From Chromobacterium sp. ATCC 53434 (lineage in GTDB: Bacteria > Pseudomonadota > Gammaproteobacteria > Burkholderiales > Chromobacteriaceae): DNA of 64,000 bases. Position 1 is the first letter of the stretch. Each line of letters opens with the position of its first letter. The position numbers and the translations under genes were made by a program. The notes beneath the pieces were generated by a model. The model saw only the letters and a list, made by a program, of their open reading frames with translations, was not told the DNA's origin and did not search any database. The DNA lies in assembly GCF_002848345.1 (NCBI RefSeq), contig NZ_CP025429.1:4774001-4838000 (forward strand), given 5' to 3'. Shown in pieces: positions 20,126-29,322 of the stretch.

Positions 20126-20350
20126 GTTGGACGTCATATTGTGAAGGCATGGCTTTGCCGGACGTTTCTGACAGTGAATCACGCTGCGGCGAGCCGTTTT
20201 CCGCGCCCGGCATCCGGCAGAAAACGGCTGATGCCGGAAAAGATCGCGAACCGGCTCTAAGGTCAGGTCCGCTGAACCCCGTCGGCATGGTGGAGTCTGA
20301 ACGTGTTGGTGCCTCTGGCCCTGTTCATTTTCCGACAATAGGAGCCCGAT

Positions 20351-20896
20351 ATGACCGACCTGTCCACGCTCAGCTTCACGGTTGTGCCCAACCGCGATCT
20401 CTCCGCGCATCAGCGCGACGGCATCCTGAGCCTGTGCTCGCAGGCCTATGAGGAAGATTTTTCCCCCCAACTGGGTGGTTTGGAAGACGCCACCCACTTG
20501 CTGGTTCACGACGCCGGCGAGCTGGTCAGCCACGCCGCCTGGCTGCAGCGCGAATTGCGCGCCGATGGCCTGCCGCCGCTGCGCTCCGCCTATGTGGAGG
20601 CGGTGGCCACGCTGCCGGACCGACAGGGCAAGGGTTATGGCAGCGCAATGCTGTCCACCATCCCGGCCTTGATCGGCGACGACTACGACATCGCCGCGCT
20701 GTCGCCGTCCGAGGCCGACTTCTACGCCCGCCGCGGTTGGGAGTTGTGGCTGGGGCCGTTGGCCTATCATGACAATGGCAGCCTGGTGGAAACGCCGGAG
20801 GAAGAGGTGATGATCTACCGGCTGTTCTACACGCCGTCGGCGCTCGATATCAGCGGGGCGCTGGAAACCGACTGGCGGCCGGGCGAAGTCTGGTAA
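20351..20896 (+). CDS. AAC(2')-like aminoglycoside N-acetyltransferase
   Basis: A 181-residue GNAT protein, the same length as mycobacterial AAC(2')-I enzymes, with their landmarks in order: SHAAWLQREL, the acetyl-CoA loop YVEAVATLPDRQGKGYGSAML, AALSPSEADFYARRGWELWLGP and a terminal DWRPGEVW resembling their DWRAGDVW. Known members acetylate the 2'-amino group of aminoglycosides. Substrate and any resistance role here are inference. AGGAG precedes the ATG; the gene is monocistronic with its own terminator. Confidence 0.78.
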   Translation: MTDLSTLSFTVVPNRDLSAHQRDGILSLCSQAYEEDFSPQLGGLEDATHLLVHDAGELVSHAAWLQRELRADGLPPLRSAYVEAVATLPDRQGKGYGSAMLSTIPALIGDDYDIAALSPSEADFYARRGWELWLGPLAYHDNGSLVETPEEEVMIYRLFYTPSALDISGALETDWRPGEVW

Positions 20897-20914
20897 GCGC
20901 CGGTCCAGGCGGAC

Positions 20915-20937
20915 AACCGGCCCTGGGCCGGTTTTTT
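20915..20937 (+). terminator. Terminator of the AAC(2')-like gene
   Basis: AACCGGCC / GGCCGGTT hairpin followed by six T residues. Confidence 0.8.
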
Positions 20938-21095
20938 GACTGTCGCGCGGCATCGGCGCCGGTCGCCATGCCAGTCGGGACGGGGCTGTGACGGGTGGAT
21001 AGCGCTCCACTATCGCCGTCATCCCGAAATCCAATTGGGATTTTCCGGGATGCCGACCCACAGTGAACGGGAACGGAATCGCGAAGGAGACGCGG

Positions 21096-22082
21096 ATGTT
21101 GCAAGAGTTGCTGTCGCCGTTGCTGGCCTATGCCGGCGGCTATCGGCAAGGCCTGTCCAACCATTTGCCGATGGCGCTGCAGGCGCTGGCCGAGCTGGGC
21201 GCCGACGAAGCCGAATTGCGCCGCCATGCCGCGTCGTGCAAGCACCTGGAGCCGCTGGACGACGATGGCCGCGACATCGCCGATACCGGCGGCTGGCTGG
21301 GCGATCCGAGCAGCGAGGCCGCCTGGCGGCGGCGTTTCGCCTGGGAGCGGGAAAGCGACAGATGGCAGCGCTGCTGGCCGCAACGGCTGCGGCTGGCGCT
21401 GGAGGCGCCGGCCTCGGCGTCGTTCCACGGCCTGATCCGGCTGTCCTACGCGGTGCGCGGCGGCGTGGCGGGGGAGATCGACGCCGCGCTGGCCTATGCG
21501 CTGTCGCACTGGCGCATGCTGCCTATGCCGGGGCGCAGCATGGTGCAGTTGACGCTGGCCGAGCTGATGCGCGACTGGCAGAGCAGGCCGATTCCGCCGG
21601 AGGCGGGGGAGGCGCGCATCCTGGACGATATCGAGCAGGCGCTGGCGATGCCCGAGCTGCAATGCCGGCTGCCCCCCGGCCTGTTGGCGGGCGCGCGCGA
21701 ACAGCGCCGTCTGTGCCGGCTGTTGTTTCTGGCCGCGCGCGATTTCAAGTCCGTGCATCTGATCACCGCCTGGGAGGCCGGCTTGAGTCTGGCGCGCGGC
21801 AACGGCATGGGCGAAGTGCCGGATTGCGCCGCCTTGCAGATGCAGATGGCGTTGCTGGGGACATACATCTACGACGGTTGTCCGGTGCTGCCGCAACTGC
21901 GGCGCGGCCCGCTGCCGTCGCTGGAGGAGATTCGCCGCCTGGCGCGGGAGCAGCCGGACGATCACAGCATCAAGCTGGCGCTCAGTTGCCTGCGTCTGGC
22001 CGAGATGGACGGCGACGCCGCCTGGATGGTGCTGGCCACCGAAGTGGCCGCGCACGGCTGGCCGGAGCGGATGGCGGCGTGA
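21096..22082 (+). CDS. Questin-oxidase-like family protein
   Basis: A 328-residue helical protein. The opening YRQGLSNHLPMALQALAELGA resembles the Y-x2-G-x2-NH-x2-MA block of the questin oxidase-like family (PF14027), known from fungal Baeyer-Villiger-type ring cleavage. Later HGLIRLSYAV and HLITAWEAGLSL also fit. Bacterial members are mostly uncharacterised and the substrate is unknown. GAAGGAG precedes the ATG at 21096. An imperfect inverted repeat (about 21019-21051) lies just upstream. Confidence 0.65.
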   Translation: MLQELLSPLLAYAGGYRQGLSNHLPMALQALAELGADEAELRRHAASCKHLEPLDDDGRDIADTGGWLGDPSSEAAWRRRFAWERESDRWQRCWPQRLRLALEAPASASFHGLIRLSYAVRGGVAGEIDAALAYALSHWRMLPMPGRSMVQLTLAELMRDWQSRPIPPEAGEARILDDIEQALAMPELQCRLPPGLLAGAREQRRLCRLLFLAARDFKSVHLITAWEAGLSLARGNGMGEVPDCAALQMQMALLGTYIYDGCPVLPQLRRGPLPSLEEIRRLAREQPDDHSIKLALSCLRLAEMDGDAAWMVLATEVAAHGWPERMAA

Positions 22083-22089
22083 AACGGAA

Positions 22090-22125
22090 AACGGCGGGCC
22101 GCCGCGGTGCGGCCAGCCCGCCGTT
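22090..22125 (-). terminator. Terminator of the aminotransferase gene
   Basis: A ten-bp stem (AACGGCGGGC / GCCCGCCGTT) lies between convergent genes, with a T-rich tract on the minus strand. Confidence 0.7.
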
Positions 22126-22134
22126 CAGACCGAT

Positions 22135-23328
22135 CTATTGCACTTTGGCGAAGGCATCCGCCACGTAGGGCGCGTTGGCGGTATTGAGGCCGGCCACGCA
22201 CATGCGGCCGCTGCCGACCAGATAGACGCCGAAGCGCTCGCGCAACTGGTCCACCTGGGCCTGGCTGAAGCCGGTGTAGCTGAACATGCCGCGCTGGTCG
22301 ACCAGATAGCCGAAATCGCGTCCCGGCAACGCTTCCTTCAGCACCTGCACCAGCACGCCGCGCATCGCCTGTATGCGTTCGCGCATCTCGTTCACTTCCG
22401 ACACCCACAGCGCCTTCAGCTCGGCGTCGTTCAGCACGGTGGCGATCACCCTGGCGCCGTGCGTCGGCGGGCTGGAGTAGTTGCGGCGCACGGTGGCCTT
22501 CAGCTGGCCCGACACCAGCGAGGCCTCGGCGGCGTCGCGGCATACTACGGACAGGCCGCCGCAGCGTTCGCCGTACAGCGAAAAGATTTTCGAGAAGGAG
22601 TTGCTGACCAGGAAGGACAGGCCGGCGTCGGCCATCGCGCGGATCGCGTAGGCGTCTGGTTCCAGGCCGGCGCCGAAGCCCTGATAGGCGATGTCGAGGA
22701 AGGGAATCAGCTGGCGCGCCTTGGCGACGGCCACCACCTGGTCCCATTGCGCGTCGCTGAGGTCGGCGCCGGTCGGGTTGTGGCAACACGGGTGCAGCAG
22801 CACGATGCTCTTGGCCGGCAGCGTGTCCAGCTTGGCCAGCATTGCGGCGAAGTCGACGCCGCGGGTGGCCGGATCGAAATAGGGGTAGCGCTCCACCGCG
22901 AAGCCGGCGCCTTCGAAGATGGCGACGTGGTTGTCCCAGGTCGGGTCGCTGACCCAGACGCCGGACGCCGGGAAATAGCGTTTCAGGAAGTCGGCGCCCA
23001 CTTTCAGCGCGCCGGAACCGCCCAGCGTCTGCAAGGTGGCGATGCGGCCGCTGGTCACCGCCGGATGATCGGCGCCGAACAGCAGCGTCTGCACCGCGTT
23101 GCGATAGGCCGGCATGCCGTCCATCGGCAGATAGGTGCACGGCGGCTGGGCCTGGCCGGCCAGCAGCGCCTCGGCCTGCTCCACCGCCTTCAGCCGCGGA
23201 ATGCGGCCGGCTTCGTCGTAATACAGGCCGATGCTGAGATTGACCTTGTCGGCGCGCGGGTCCTTGCCGAAGGCTTCCACCAGCGACAGGATGGGGTCGC
23301 CGGCATAGGCGTCTACATGTTGGAACAC
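22135..23328 (-). CDS. Aromatic amino acid aminotransferase (TyrB/AspC family)
   Basis: A 397-residue class I PLP aminotransferase. The PLP lysine is K247 in [26 protein letters not shown] and the C-terminal [10 protein letters not shown] arginine region are also present. It transfers amino groups between aromatic amino acids or aspartate and 2-oxoglutarate; the aromatic preference is inferred from overall resemblance to TyrB-like enzymes. The start is a GTG at 23328 with AGGAG upstream; the frame extends further but without a ribosome site. Confidence 0.88.
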   Translation of the reverse strand: MFQHVDAYAGDPILSLVEAFGKDPRADKVNLSIGLYYDEAGRIPRLKAVEQAEALLAGQAQPPCTYLPMDGMPAYRNAVQTLLFGADHPAVTSGRIATLQTLGGSGALKVGADFLKRYFPASGVWVSDPTWDNHVAIFEGAGFAVERYPYFDPATRGVDFAAMLAKLDTLPAKSIVLLHPCCHNPTGADLSDAQWDQVVAVAKARQLIPFLDIAYQGFGAGLEPDAYAIRAMADAGLSFLVSNSFSKIFSLYGERCGGLSVVCRDAAEASLVSGQLKATVRRNYSSPPTHGARVIATVLNDAELKALWVSEVNEMRERIQAMRGVLVQVLKEALPGRDFGYLVDQRGMFSYTGFSQAQVDQLRERFGVYLVGSGRMCVAGLNTANAPYVADAFAKVQ

Positions 23329-23399
23329 GAGTCTTCTCCTCTTGGTTTGCGGACGCCCGCGCTTGTTCGGGGGCGGGTCGCCGGGATGCGGCGCGGCGC

Positions 23400-23690
23400 T
23401 CAGGCCAGGTCGTCGCGTTTCAAAGCCAGCCCCATCGCGAGCAGCCACGGCACGATCAGCCAGCCGCCCAGCACGTTCAGCAGCGCCACCTGCTTCAGTC
23501 GCCGGCTTTTCACCAGCACCGCGGTAACGGTGGGGACCAGATAGGCGCCGGCCATCGCCAGCGCGTCGCCGAGCCAGATCGCGGCCTCGACCAGCGGCGG
23601 CAGATTGCGCCAGCTGCCGTAGCACCATAGCAGGATGGCCAGCGCCAACAGCGTGAACAGCAGATTTCTCAGCATCGGCAACAGGTTCAT
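23400..23690 (-). CDS. Small membrane protein
   Basis: A 96-residue protein with three hydrophobic helices (about residues 7-24, 33-55 and 68-88) and a basic loop between helices 2 and 3. No family is recognised. It starts at the ATG at 23690; an internal ATG at 23675 is also possible. It lies upstream of the aminotransferase gene on the same strand and may be co-transcribed. Confidence 0.55.
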   Translation of the reverse strand: MNLLPMLRNLLFTLLALAILLWCYGSWRNLPPLVEAAIWLGDALAMAGAYLVPTVTAVLVKSRRLKQVALLNVLGGWLIVPWLLAMGLALKRDDLA

Positions 23691-23888
23691 GGCGGGCGGT
23701 ACGATAGGGGAAACCCATATCGTGCGAGTTTTTGTCGGCGCTGGCAACGGCAAGTTTGGGATGGAGTGAAATGATCGTGCCATAAATTTCCTTCAATACG
23801 GCATTTCGTGCCATTTCATATGCCGAACGCTTGTTCGGATGCCGTCGCTTGTTTACGCTGGGACTTTCTGCGGGAGACGGGAAGCCCC

Positions 23889-24350
23889 ATGGCAGTGGAA
23901 ATCGACGCCGATCCGCGGCGGCTGGACCGCGAGCGGATTTACCGCTATCTGTCGCGCGAATCGTACTGGGCGCGCGGCTTGCCGCGCGAGGTGTTCGAGC
24001 GCTCGCTGGCGCATTCGCTGTGCTTCGGCGCCTATGCCGAGGACGGTCAGCAGATCGGTTTCGCCCGCGCGATAACGGACCAGGCCACCTTCGCCTATCT
24101 GGCCGACGTCTTCGTGCTGGACGGCTGGCAGGGGCAGGGCGTCGGCAAGCGGCTGGTGGAGGCGGCGCTGGCGCATCCGGCGCTGCAGGACCTGCGCAGG
24201 ATGGTGCTGGCCACCGCCGACGCGCACGGCTTGTACGCGCAATACGGCTTCACCGCGCTGAACCGGCCGGAGAGAATGATGGAAAAGCTGGATCAGGACG
24301 TGTACCTGAGAAAGGCGGCGGGCGATGACGCGCAAACAGTTCTGGAGTGA
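23889..24350 (+). CDS. GNAT acetyltransferase
   Basis: A 153-residue GNAT protein. The acetyl-CoA loop reads [21 protein letters not shown], with [17 protein letters not shown] before it and [12 protein letters not shown] after, the usual fold order. GGGAGACGGGAA precedes the ATG at 23889. Its end overlaps the AlaX-like gene by 26 bases, and that gene overlaps the transporter, so the three form one operon. The substrate is unknown. Confidence 0.78.
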   Translation: MAVEIDADPRRLDRERIYRYLSRESYWARGLPREVFERSLAHSLCFGAYAEDGQQIGFARAITDQATFAYLADVFVLDGWQGQGVGKRLVEAALAHPALQDLRRMVLATADAHGLYAQYGFTALNRPERMMEKLDQDVYLRKAAGDDAQTVLE

Positions 24351-24969
24351 TCCTTATCAGACCGAGCTCGCCACCCGCGTCAGCCGCGTCGACGGCGCGC
24401 GGGTATGGTTGGAGGAAACCATCTTCTACGCCTTCTCCGGCGGCCAGGAGAGCGACAGCGGCCGCATCGCCGGCCATCCGGTGCGACAGGCCGAAAAGCA
24501 GGGGATGGACATCGTCTACACGCTGGACGCCGATCATGGCCTGGCGGCCGGCGACGCGGCGACGGTGGAGATAGACTGGCCGCGCCGCTACCGGCTGATG
24601 CGGCTGCATTTCGCCGCCGAGCTGGTGCTGGAGGTGATCTGCCGCCAGATGGACGACGCGGAGAAGATCGGCGCCCACATCGCCGAGGATAAGGCGCGGA
24701 TAGACTTCACGCTGGACCTGCCCATCACGCCTTTGCTGCCGGCCATCGCCGCCGCCGCGCAGCGGTGGATCGACGATGATCTGCCCATCGTCAGCGCCTT
24801 TTCCGACGAGGCGGCCGGGCGCCGCTACTGGGAACTGCCCGGCTTCGCCCGCGTGCCCTGCGGCGGCACCCATCTGAGGCGCAGCGGCGAGGTGGGGCGG
24901 ATCGCCCTGAAGCGCCGCAACGTCGGCAAGGGCAAGGAGCGGGTGGAAATCTATTTACTGGATCAATGA
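24325..24969 (+). CDS. AlaX-like alanyl-tRNA editing protein
   Basis: A 214-residue stand-alone relative of the AlaRS editing domain, expected to hydrolyse mischarged tRNA. An AlaX-type N-terminal domain (FYAFSGGQESDSG) is followed by the editing core. The second zinc block CGGTH is intact at 179-183, but where AlaX proteins have HxxxH this one reads HFAAE (H95, E99). It either binds metal differently or belongs to a variant subfamily. It overlaps genes on both sides. Confidence 0.75.
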   Translation: MTRKQFWSDPYQTELATRVSRVDGARVWLEETIFYAFSGGQESDSGRIAGHPVRQAEKQGMDIVYTLDADHGLAAGDAATVEIDWPRRYRLMRLHFAAELVLEVICRQMDDAEKIGAHIAEDKARIDFTLDLPITPLLPAIAAAAQRWIDDDLPIVSAFSDEAAGRRYWELPGFARVPCGGTHLRRSGEVGRIALKRRNVGKGKERVEIYLLDQ

Positions 24970-25856
24970 TGCTGTATGACCTGGCCGCAGTCGGCGCCGC
25001 CGGCTGCTGGGCGCTGGGCGGCTTGCTCGGCGCCTCGCCTTCCCGCCATTTCGGTCCCTTCGCCTTCACCCGGCTGCGGCTGACGCTGCTGACCGCGGTG
25101 CTCGGCGGCGTCAGCCTGTTGTTCGGCGGCTGGCATTCGATCAGCGCGGCCAGTCTGGGGCCGGCGCTGCTGTCCGGGCTGACCGGCATCTTCCTCGGCG
25201 ACACGGTGATGTTCGCGTCGATGAACCGGCTGGGGCCGCGCCGCACCGGCTTGCTGTTCGCCACCCATTCGGTGTTCTCGGTGCTGTTGGGCGTGTTGCT
25301 GTTGTCGGAGCGCTTGAGCGCCGGCGCGATGCTGGGCAGCCTGCTGGTGTTCGGCGGCGTACTGCTGGCGGTGGCCTTCGGCCGGCGCGAGGTGGACGCC
25401 CATGTGTGGGAGCGCAACGACAAGCTGGCGTCCGGCGCCGCGCTCGGTCTCGCCGCCGCGCTGTGCCAGGCTTTGGGTACCTTCTTCGCCAAGCCGGCGA
25501 TGGCGGCCGGCCTGGAGCCGGTGACCGCCTCGGCGCTGCGGATGGGCGTCAGTTGCGGCGCCCACTACCTGCTGTGGTTCAGCGGCTGGAAACTGGCGCA
25601 GAGCCGCGGCCCGTACACGCCGCGGATGCTGGGCCAGACCGCGCTGAACGGCCTGGTGGCGCTGGGCCTTGGCATGACGCTGATCATGCTGGCCTTGCAG
25701 CGCGCGAACGTCGCGACGGTGGGCATCCTGTCCGCGCTGAGCCCGGTGCTGATCCTGCCGATGCTGTGGGTGGTCCTGCGCCGCCCGCCGCCGCCGCTGG
25801 CCTGGCTGGGCGCGGCGGTCAGCTGCGCCGGCACCGCGCTGGTGGTGCTGCGCTGA
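24966..25856 (+). CDS. EamA/DMT-family transporter
   Basis: A 296-residue inner-membrane protein with about ten hydrophobic helices arranged as two EamA repeats, typical of drug/metabolite exporters. It overlaps the AlaX-like gene by ATGA, so it is translationally coupled. Substrate not inferable. Its stop codon lies two bases from the stop of the convergent last gene of the tail cluster, marking the right-hand host boundary of that cluster. Confidence 0.85.
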   Translation: MMLYDLAAVGAAGCWALGGLLGASPSRHFGPFAFTRLRLTLLTAVLGGVSLLFGGWHSISAASLGPALLSGLTGIFLGDTVMFASMNRLGPRRTGLLFATHSVFSVLLGVLLLSERLSAGAMLGSLLVFGGVLLAVAFGRREVDAHVWERNDKLASGAALGLAAALCQALGTFFAKPAMAAGLEPVTASALRMGVSCGAHYLLWFSGWKLAQSRGPYTPRMLGQTALNGLVALGLGMTLIMLALQRANVATVGILSALSPVLILPMLWVVLRRPPPPLAWLGAAVSCAGTALVVLR

Positions 25857-25857
25857 G

Positions 25858-26079
25858 TCATGTAAAAACCGCGCCGATGGGCGCGGTTTCACGTGGAACG
25901 TTGATCGTTGTTAATTGGTAGTTCCAGTCGATGGGGGGGGGGCGGTGGTCTGCTGGCGCGGGGATATTGTCTTGTCCTTGCCACTCCAGATAGGCGCACC
26001 AATCGCGATTGGAGGTATCCTGTGGGACGAACAGATTCTGTTCGATCAGTTTCACACCATTTTGGGTCAGTTGGTACAT
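25858..26079 (-). CDS. Small phage tail-fibre-associated protein
   Basis: A 73-residue protein of the type often found beside phage tail-fibre genes (MYQLTQNGV, then NRDWCAYLEW). Its function is unknown, possibly fibre assembly. A run of ten C residues (minus strand) lies within the codons for PPP at about residue 47, so the reading frame could switch by slippage. It overlaps the bidirectional terminator at its end. Confidence 0.6.
   Translation of the reverse strand: MYQLTQNGVKLIEQNLFVPQDTSNRDWCAYLEWQGQDNIPAPADHRPPPIDWNYQLTTINVPRETAPIGAVFT
25866..25889. terminator. Bidirectional terminator between transporter and tail cluster
   Basis: Ten-bp stem AAACCGCGCC / GGCGCGGTTT with a four-base loop. 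It lies inside the last codons of the 73-residue tail-cluster ORF and overlaps a parS-like site. Confidence 0.65.
25886..25899. promoter_or_regulatory. parS-like site, one mismatch
   Basis: GTTTCACGTGGAAC, one base from the perfect core, at the edge of the tail cluster. Confidence 0.55.
25933..25942. repeat. Ten-base poly-G/C tract
   Basis: Ten consecutive G on the plus strand inside the 73-residue ORF. Tracts of this length commonly slip and can produce phase variation. Confidence 0.8.
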
Positions 26080-26100
26080 GATTGATTTCTCCCGCTGTAT

Positions 26101-26537
26101 TTAGAGTTCGGCATCCGCAGACCAGCTGTATTGCCAAAGCGTGGTTCCTACGGCTGGACTATCCGTGATGATCATGCCCAACGCATTGGTATCGCACTCC
26201 ACTGCAATGACCTTCAATGGCGATAGTTCACCGGAATTCTCGATAAAACCTTGATCGCCGGTACTGGGGCGATAAATCGTGATGGAGGGCATGGCTCTCT
26301 TGGTGACTTTGAAAGTGGTGCCGGGAAACCAAATCAAACCAGGGTGTGAGCACACATTGGAATTGCCTCCATTGATATAAACAGTACCGGGTGCTTTTCC
26401 GATTGGATAGGATGTTTCATAGTAACGTTGGCAGAGTGACAAGTCGGTGTAATAAGGACGTGTTTCGAATTCGCTGGCTATCGTTCCCTTTTCCACTTGC
26501 ACATCGCTAATGATGAAGCTGAAGAAGGGGCTGTTGC
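26101..26537 (-). pseudogene. Tail fibre C-terminal fragment cut off by IS630
   Basis: Encodes about 145 residues of a fibre C-terminus: SDVQVEKGTIASEFETRPYY then LSLCQRYYE, a signature seen at the ends of many phage fibres, followed by a beta-rich tip. It has no start of its own; the 5' side runs directly into the IS. Removing the IS and one TA restores an open frame with the upstream fibre part (27664-29132), 636 codons in all, so both are probably halves of one gene. Confidence 0.75.
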
Positions 26538-26539
26538 TA

Positions 26540-27661
26540 TTAATCCGGCAGTCAAATACCGTACAGAAAGCTCATGCCGCGTAGCGGATTTTTTCATGCC
26601 GGAAGTACGACCGGATTCTGGCCGGCTGCTTCTGCAATGAGCGTAAATGGGACAGCACTTTCCCTTGAAGTTGACCGTCTGATCGAACCGGCTCACCTGC
26701 GCTCATTCTGGCCTTCAGGTCGCCGTTCAAGTATTCATCCGGGTTCAGTTCCGGTGAGTAGCTGGGCAGGAAGAACAACTCAATCGCCTTCTTGTTCTCT
26801 TCCTCCTCCAACCATGCTTGCACCAGCTTGCTGTGATGCACGCGCAAGTTGTCGAGGATCAAGAACACCTTCTTGCCGCCAGCATCACGGATCAGCCGCA
26901 TCAGAAACTTGATCAGCACCCGGGCCGTCAAGGTCTCCCGGTACAGCATGAAGCGCATCTTGCCTTGGTTGGTAATGGCCGAAATCAAGTTGATGCGCGC
27001 TCTTTTCGATTGGGATAACACCAGAACTGGGGTTTGGCCTTTTGGGGCGTAGCCACGCGGAAAGTGCTCAACACTCGACACCGCCGATTCGTCGCCCCAG
27101 CTGATTTCAGCCATTTCCGCTTTGGCACGCGCGACGATAGCCGGGTATTCCTCCTTGAGCCATTTCTCGACTGCTGCCGGTCGCTGCTCATAAGCGCGTT
27201 TGAGCGGGCGCTGCGGCGTAAAGCCCCAGCGGGCCAAGTACAGACGGACAGTACGGATCGGCAGATCGATCAGAAACATCTGCTTGATTACAGCCTTGAC
27301 CGCCTGAGCACTCCACAGGGCAAACCTCAGCTTCATCTGGTCTGGCGTGCGATCCACGATGTCCTGCTTGATCCGGGCTTCCTGCGCCTCGGTCAGCCGA
27401 CGGCCGGTGCCTTCGGCGCGACCGCGCTTCTGTTCTTTGAATCCCTGCGCACCTAGTGCTGCCTCACGCACCACCCAGGCGGAAATGGTGGGGCGGCGCA
27501 GCCCGAGTTCTTCGGCAATACTGGCTTGAGACCGGCCTCGCTTGTACATCCGGATAGCGGTACGCCTCAGCTGCTCACGGGCGGCCAGTTCAAGCTTGCG
27601 CACATCGATTTTTTCCATGCCGGAAGTATACAATCTGTACGGATTATTACTGCCGAATTAA
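26540..27661 (-). mobile_element. IS630-family insertion sequence
   Basis: 1122 bp. The imperfect terminal inverted repeats start TTAATCCGGCAGT (left) and TTAATTCGGCAGT (reverse complement of right) and share CCGTACAGA further in. Each end abuts a TA dinucleotide (26538-26539 and 27662-27663), the target duplication typical of the IS630/Tc1 group. One intact transposase gene fills most of the element. Inserted in a tail-fibre gene. Confidence 0.88.
26572..27618 (-). CDS. IS630-family transposase
   Basis: A 348-residue transposase. The N-terminal HTH (RSQASIAEELGLRRPTISAWV) is followed by a DDE domain: SWGDESAVSS (first Asp), FLILDNLRVHHS (second Asp) and LPSYSPELNPDEYLNGDLK (Glu), the IS630/Tc1-mariner layout. 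Start chosen at 27618 (MEKIDVRKLEL). It appears intact, so the element may still be mobile. Confidence 0.92.
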   Translation of the reverse strand: MEKIDVRKLELAAREQLRRTAIRMYKRGRSQASIAEELGLRRPTISAWVVREAALGAQGFKEQKRGRAEGTGRRLTEAQEARIKQDIVDRTPDQMKLRFALWSAQAVKAVIKQMFLIDLPIRTVRLYLARWGFTPQRPLKRAYEQRPAAVEKWLKEEYPAIVARAKAEMAEISWGDESAVSSVEHFPRGYAPKGQTPVLVLSQSKRARINLISAITNQGKMRFMLYRETLTARVLIKFLMRLIRDAGGKKVFLILDNLRVHHSKLVQAWLEEEENKKAIELFFLPSYSPELNPDEYLNGDLKARMSAGEPVRSDGQLQGKVLSHLRSLQKQPARIRSYFRHEKIRYAA

Positions 27662-29132
27662 TAGCCTGCTTTGGTGCAATTTTTAGCCCAACCATTGTTG
27701 GCGAGCATCGTTGAATTGATATTCGAGAGGAAGCCGTAGCTGGTGCAGTTCTTGCTGTAGCCATGTCCGCACACATCACGCCACCCCATTCGGCTTGATA
27801 CCCAATGTCAACATTGCTTGCCTTGCTGCGCCTGCCCTGTGGCAGACTGGTGCGAGGAGTGGCACCGCCGCTCCAGCACACTCCGCCATATTGCGCATGG
27901 AAGCCAACGTCTGCCTGGTCCACAACTGTGCCGTCGCAGCCGATATACGCATTACGTACGCTGAAGCAACCCTTGTTTACATTGGAAATGCGGCTATCAA
28001 CTGCCCAGACTTTGCCACCATCTTGGCAACCGAGGCCATAGGATGTGATCGGCCCCATGTCGGGATCGACAAAAGCCGGTGGTGTGGTCTGTACTATTTT
28101 GCCCAATCCGGTCAGCACGCACTTTTGCAATGAGACGTATGCTCCGCCGCTAATGATCGCTGCCCATCCCTTGCAATTCGAAATGCGAATCTGGTCAAAA
28201 TTGGCACGGGCGTTTTGGTCCACCTCTAAACCGTTGCTGGCGCCTTCCAGCACAATGCTGCCGATTGTGGAGTAAACGACGGATCCTTCGTCGACCCGCA
28301 GGCAGCGGTAACTCCAATGGTTGGCATTGGCCTCGCCGACGATGTGAAAGCCGGAAAAGCTGACACCATGCACACGGGAAAAGACCACGCCGTAGCTAAG
28401 CTTCTTGCTGTCGGGTATCAGGATGATCTTGCATGCCGAAGGGTTGGCGACATTGCCCTGGATGCGGATGCGGCTGGCGAATGGTTGGTGGGTCAACGCA
28501 ATGCCGCTGGTCGTGTACTGGCCGTCGGCCACCTGGATCAGCACGTCGGCCTGCAGCACCTTGCCGATCAGGCTGTTCCAGGCATCCTGGATATTGGCGA
28601 ACGGTTGGCCGGGGCCGACCTGCAGCGTGGTATAGCCCTGTATTCCCCAGTCGCTGGTTTTCATCGCGTCGGCGATGCCGTAGCCGGTCAGCGTGGTGGC
28701 CTTGTCCGCCTTGCCGGCCAGCATCTTGGTGACCGATGCCGCGTAGCTGGCGTCGTTGCCCAGCGCCGCCGCCAGTTCCTGCAGCGTGTTCAGCGCGCCG
28801 GGCGCGCCGGCCACCAGATTGTTGACCGCGGTTTGCAGGTCGGTCTTGCTGGCGCCGTCGACGATGCCGTAGCCGGCCAGCGTGGTCGGCTTGTTGCTGC
28901 CGCCCCAGGCGATGTTCTGCACCGCCTGCTGCAACTGGTCCTTGCGCGAGGCATCCGGCGTCTGGCCGCTGTTCTTCAGCAGGGTCAGCACTTCCTGCTG
29001 CGTGGACTGCACGACGGTCTGCATGCCGTTCAGCCACTCAGAGGTGACTACCGTGCCGAGTTCGCCGGTATAGGGGTTGCCGTCGTGGAACAAGCCATCG
29101 GGGCTGTTGATTGGTTTGAGCTGGTCTTGCAT
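27662..29132 (-). pseudogene. Tail fibre 2, interrupted by IS630
   Basis: About 490 residues of fibre. The N-terminal 130 residues (HDGNPYTGELGTVV, NKPTTLAGYGIVDGASK) are nearly the same as in fibre 1 at 29900-31051 and should attach to the baseplate. A right-handed beta-helix-like region follows, with repeated short G-rich rungs. In the last 110 bases before the IS, codon bias and a repeated KNCT motif lie in another frame, pointing to a two-base insertion in the CACACA run near 27770. So the gene carries both an IS and a probable frameshift and is likely inactive as it stands. Confidence 0.75.
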
Positions 29133-29279
29133 GTGGGGTGCCTCCCGCTGGTAATGAGAAATCGGCCATTAGGCCGATGACAGATGTCGCTGATCTGGAA
29201 TGACGGTGATTGTGCGGGAGCGCCTGTTTTGACGGCAGCGGACGCGTGTCAGTACTGACATGGCTGTCGGATGCCACGA

Positions 29280-29303
29280 AAAACCGCGCCGGAGCGCGGT
29301 TTT
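29280..29303 (-). terminator. Terminator after fibre-assembly gene
   Basis: Ten-bp stem AAAACCGCGC / GCGCGGTTTT, four-base loop and a T tract on the minus strand. It suggests fibre 2 may need separate or read-through transcription. Confidence 0.65.
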
Positions 29304-29322
29304 GTGCAGGCTGTCGGCCGGT

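Larger units (their letters stand above)
19946..20350. other. Gene-free stretch after hutH
   Basis: About 400 bases with no credible ORF. It holds the short tandem/palindromic repeats (19953-20078), the hutH terminator (20099-20125) and about 200 bases in which only the AGGAG ribosome site of the next gene is recognisable. Confidence 0.6.

Noticed and set aside
21019..21051. Inverted repeat before the questin-oxidase-like gene as a riboswitch or terminator
   Set aside because: The stem is imperfect, there is no T tract, and no known riboswitch core is seen.
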